This document shows positions 6,457-8,834 of a DNA stretch of 8,834 bases, piece by piece. The notes beneath the pieces were generated by a model. The model was given only the letters and a program-made list of their open reading frames with translations. It made no database searches and was not told the origin of the DNA. The stretch's first letter is position 1. Each line of letters opens with the position of its first letter. Location: positions 1-8,834 of the forward strand of contig CANJSR010000187.1 in the NCBI GenBank assembly GCA_947476855.1, written 5' to 3'. The position numbers and the translations under genes were made by a program. The stretch comes from Acetobacteraceae bacterium. GTDB lineage: Bacteria > Pseudomonadota > Alphaproteobacteria > Acetobacterales > Acetobacteraceae.

Positions 6457-8834
6457 ATGCCGACGTACACTCAGAGTTGGAGCCCGGTTACCGATGGTAT
6501 CCTGACCTTCTCGAACATCGAGCTGGTTGAGGTCGATGTTGGCATTACGGTTCCCTTCGTGGACACGGCCAGCCAGCCGATCGCGCTCTCGGGCGCCGAG
6601 AATGGCATGCAGTGGGGTGGCTTCGGCGCGCTGACTTTCGGCGCTGGATCTTCACAGTCCCTGACGTTCGACTACGATGTCACGAGTTCTTCCGGCACTG
6701 ATTTCATTTCGTCGATCGATTCGCTCTACGTCATCGACCTGCTGCTGGGCGAAGGCGCGAACCTGATCGCGACGGCGAACGTCTATGACCTCGACGGCAA
6801 CCTGATCGGCTCCCAGGTCTACACGCATGGCGGGCCCGCCGCCCCGGCCGTGTCCTTCGTGCAGGCGCAGTCCGCGGTGCATGTCACGCTGACGATCTCC
6901 TCGTTCATCGACATCGCTGACACGACCAACTCCGCGATCGACCTGAGCGTGATCCGGCAGAGCTTCGGGACAACCAACGTCGACCAGCTCTGCTCGATCG
7001 GCGACTATGTGTGGCTCGACCTCGACGGCGATGGCCTGCAGACGGCGCCGAGCGCCGATCCAGGCCTGCCGACGGTCACGGTGCAGTTGATGGACGCCGA
7101 CGGCACGAGCGTGCTGGCGACAACCGTGACCGACGGTGACGGCTTCTACCTCTTCGACAACCTGCTGGCCGGCACGTATTCGATCCGTTTCGTGACGGTC
7201 GACGGGTTCGTGTTCTCGCCGCAGGATGTCGGCAGCGACGACACGATCGACAGCGACGCCGATCCGCTGACCGGGCTGACCGGCCCGATCACGCTGGAAG
7301 CCGGCGACCATGTCCGTGAACTCGACGTCGGCCTGACCGCCGACGGGTCGGGCGCGGGCAGCACCGCCTCCCTCGGCGACACCGTGTGGGTCGACAGCAA
7401 CGGCAACGGCCAGCTCGACAACGGTGAGGTCGGGCTGGAAGGTGTGACGGTCAATCTGCTGGACAGCACCGGCACGAGCGTCGTCGGCACTCGCGTGACC
7501 GACGGATCCGGGCAGTATGCCTTCACCAACCTGGCCGCTGGCACTTATGTCGTGCAGTTCGTCGGTCCCGGTGGATATGTGTTCACCGCCGCCGACCAGG
7601 GCACCGACACCTCCGACTCAGACGCCAACGCGGGCACCGGCCTGACCGGTCAGATCACCCTGAGCGCGGGTGAGGTGAATGGCACGATCGACGCCGGCCT
7701 GAAGGTCGCAACGGGCTCGATCGGCAACTACGTCTGGGCGGACACCAACGGCAATGGCGTGCAGGACGGTACCGAGTCCGGTCTGGCCGGCGTGACCGTC
7801 AACCTGCTGGACGACCAGGGTTCGGTCATCGACACGGCGGTCACCGATGGGACCGGCGGCTATCTGTTCTCCGACCTGAACGCCGGCAATTATCAGATCG
7901 AGTTCGAGGCGCTGAACAGCTACGCGTTCACCTCCGCGGACGCGGGCGGGAACGACCTGAGCGACTCCGATGCGAATGTCGGCACCGGCCTGACCGGCGT
8001 GATCGCCCTGAGCGCGGGGGAGATCGACACCTCGATCGACGCCGGGCTGGTGTATTGCCCGCCGACCAACGCCTCGATCGGCAACTACGTTTGGTATGAC
8101 TGCGACAACGACGGCAAGCAGGACGCGGGCGAAAACGGCATCGGCGGGGTGACCGTCCAGTTGATGAACGCGGCCGGGACCAGCGTGCTGGCCACGACGA
8201 CCACCAACTCCAGCGGCTACTACAACTTCGCCAACCTGACCGCCGGGACCTACCAGGTCTATTTCGGCACCAAGTCCGGCTACAACCTGACCGCCGCGAA
8301 CCAGGGCACGGACGATAGCAAGGACTCCGACGCCAATACGTCGACGCGCCTCAGCGGCCCGATCGACCTGAGCGCGGGTGCGGTCGAGACGACCATCGAC
8401 GCCGGCATGACCTATTCCTGCTACCCGACCACCGGCTCGATCGGCAACTTCGTCTGGTATGACTGCGACAAGGACGGCAAGCAGGATTACGGCGAGAACG
8501 GGCTTGGCGGTGTGACCGTCAAGCTGATGAACGAAGCCGGCACGTCGGTCCTGGCGACCACCACGACCAGCTCCAGCGGCTACTACAACTTCTCGGGCCT
8601 TTCCGCCGGCACGTACCAGGTGTGGTTCGGTGAGAAGTCCGGCTATGTCCTGTCCGCCGCCAACCAGGGCACCGATGACTGGAAGGACTCCGACGCGAAC
8701 ACCTCGACCCGTCTCAGCGGCCCGATTTCCCTCTCCGCCGGAGAGAACGACTCCTCGGTTGACGCCGGCTTCCAGGTCTATTGCCCGCCGCCCACCGGGT
8801 CGATCGGCAATTTCGTCTGGTATGACTGCGATAA
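6457..8834 (+). CDS. Large SdrD_B-repeat secreted/surface protein (3' end outside window)
   Basis: At least 792 residues, with no stop before the window edge. Residues 1-178 are a beta-rich, acidic region that I do not recognise. From 180 onward it is a tandem array of SdrD_B-type domains, calcium-binding beta sandwiches known from staphylococcal Sdr adhesins and many proteobacterial surface proteins. Each unit has SIGNxVWxDxDxDGxQD, GVTVxLM/L, TDGxGxYxFxNLxAGTY, DSDAN and LSAGE elements, with the Asp/Asn/Gly loops supplying metal ligands. No N-terminal signal peptide is visible (MPTYTQSWSPVTDG), so a Sec route is unlikely; export by a type I system with a C-terminal signal beyond the window is a plausible inference. 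It follows the same promoter-like element as the PEP-CTERM gene. An adhesin or matrix role is likely but unproven. Confidence 0.85.
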   Translation, partial: MPTYTQSWSPVTDGILTFSNIELVEVDVGITVPFVDTASQPIALSGAENGMQWGGFGALTFGAGSSQSLTFDYDVTSSSGTDFISSIDSLYVIDLLLGEGANLIATANVYDLDGNLIGSQVYTHGGPAAPAVSFVQAQSAVHVTLTISSFIDIADTTNSAIDLSVIRQSFGTTNVDQLCSIGDYVWLDLDGDGLQTAPSADPGLPTVTVQLMDADGTSVLATTVTDGDGFYLFDNLLAGTYSIRFVTVDGFVFSPQDVGSDDTIDSDADPLTGLTGPITLEAGDHVRELDVGLTADGSGAGSTASLGDTVWVDSNGNGQLDNGEVGLEGVTVNLLDSTGTSVVGTRVTDGSGQYAFTNLAAGTYVVQFVGPGGYVFTAADQGTDTSDSDANAGTGLTGQITLSAGEVNGTIDAGLKVATGSIGNYVWADTNGNGVQDGTESGLAGVTVNLLDDQGSVIDTAVTDGTGGYLFSDLNAGNYQIEFEALNSYAFTSADAGGNDLSDSDANVGTGLTGVIALSAGEIDTSIDAGLVYCPPTNASIGNYVWYDCDNDGKQDAGENGIGGVTVQLMNAAGTSVLATTTTNSSGYYNFANLTAGTYQVYFGTKSGYNLTAANQGTDDSKDSDANTSTRLSGPIDLSAGAVETTIDAGMTYSCYPTTGSIGNFVWYDCDKDGKQDYGENGLGGVTVKLMNEAGTSVLATTTTSSSGYYNFSGLSAGTYQVWFGEKSGYVLSAANQGTDDWKDSDANTSTRLSGPISLSAGENDSSVDAGFQVYCPPPTGSIGNFVWYDCD
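6994..8834 (+). repeat. Tandem array of five full and one partial SdrD_B domain repeats
   Basis: Units start at the Ser codon of the SIGN/SLGD motif at 6994, 7369, 7717, 8074, 8437 and 8800, giving periods of 375, 348, 357, 363 and 363 bp. Units 1-3 are divergent. Units 4 and 5 are about 80% identical in protein by hand count and share a Cys-containing VWYDCDxDGKQD loop, which the partial sixth unit repeats. The array continues past the window edge. Confidence 0.85.

Noticed and set aside
6652..7544. Long minus-strand open frames antisense to the SdrD_B repeats (219 and 132 codons)
   Set aside because: They lie opposite a clear repeat-domain coding sequence. Their composition is a mirror of the repeated sense codons and shows no family motifs.
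6994..8834. Periodic repeats considered as a possible CRISPR-like or non-coding satellite array
   Set aside because: The 348-375 bp period keeps the reading frame throughout, and the variation is codon-like, so it is a protein domain repeat.
8831..8834. TAA within the last four bases as a stop for the repeat protein
   Set aside because: It is out of frame. The frame reads GAT followed by an incomplete codon, so the gene continues beyond the window.

Overview
The window is GC-rich, with overlapping antisense open frames typical of high-GC codon bias. Its gene content (SnoaL-like protein, aldo/keto reductase, F420-type LLM oxidoreductase, GT87-type membrane glycosyltransferase, parvulin, PEP-CTERM protein, SdrD_B-repeat protein) and a C-rich/G-rich palindromic intergenic repeat suggest an alphaproteobacterium, perhaps Acetobacteraceae or another Rhodospirillales-like group. 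That placement is an inference; no rRNA or marker gene is present.

Left half (1-4072): four unrelated-looking accessory genes. A SnoaL/NTF2-fold protein (+) converges on an aldo/keto reductase (-). The gap between them holds two inverted copies of a C/G-tract repeat and a separate long inverted repeat. The reductase is divergent from a polytopic GT87-like glycosyltransferase (+), whose 3' end overlaps by 16 bp the 3' end of an LLM-class oxidoreductase (-). No operon is evident; every neighbouring pair is convergent or divergent.

Right half (4204-8834): three same-strand genes with an envelope or secretion theme. The first is an exported SurA/PpiC-like protein whose parvulin domain lacks both conserved histidines. 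The second is a PEP-CTERM protein with a signal peptide and a C-terminal PEP-TM-Arg sorting tag. The third is the start of a large protein made of tandem SdrD_B-type calcium-binding beta domains, with no visible signal peptide, which runs off the right edge. The PEP-CTERM gene and the repeat protein each follow an identical 13-bp element (TTTATAGTTTACA) with a second shared block (ACGAAAT) 18-19 bp downstream. This looks like a common promoter or operator and suggests the two surface/secreted proteins are co-regulated.

The most interesting part is this right-hand module: the shared promoter pair, a probably non-catalytic periplasmic foldase, and a repeat protein whose later units carry a cysteine pair at a constant 15-residue spacing across three successive domain junctions. 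No exosortase, type I secretion gene or regulator is in the window, so export routes and control are inferred.
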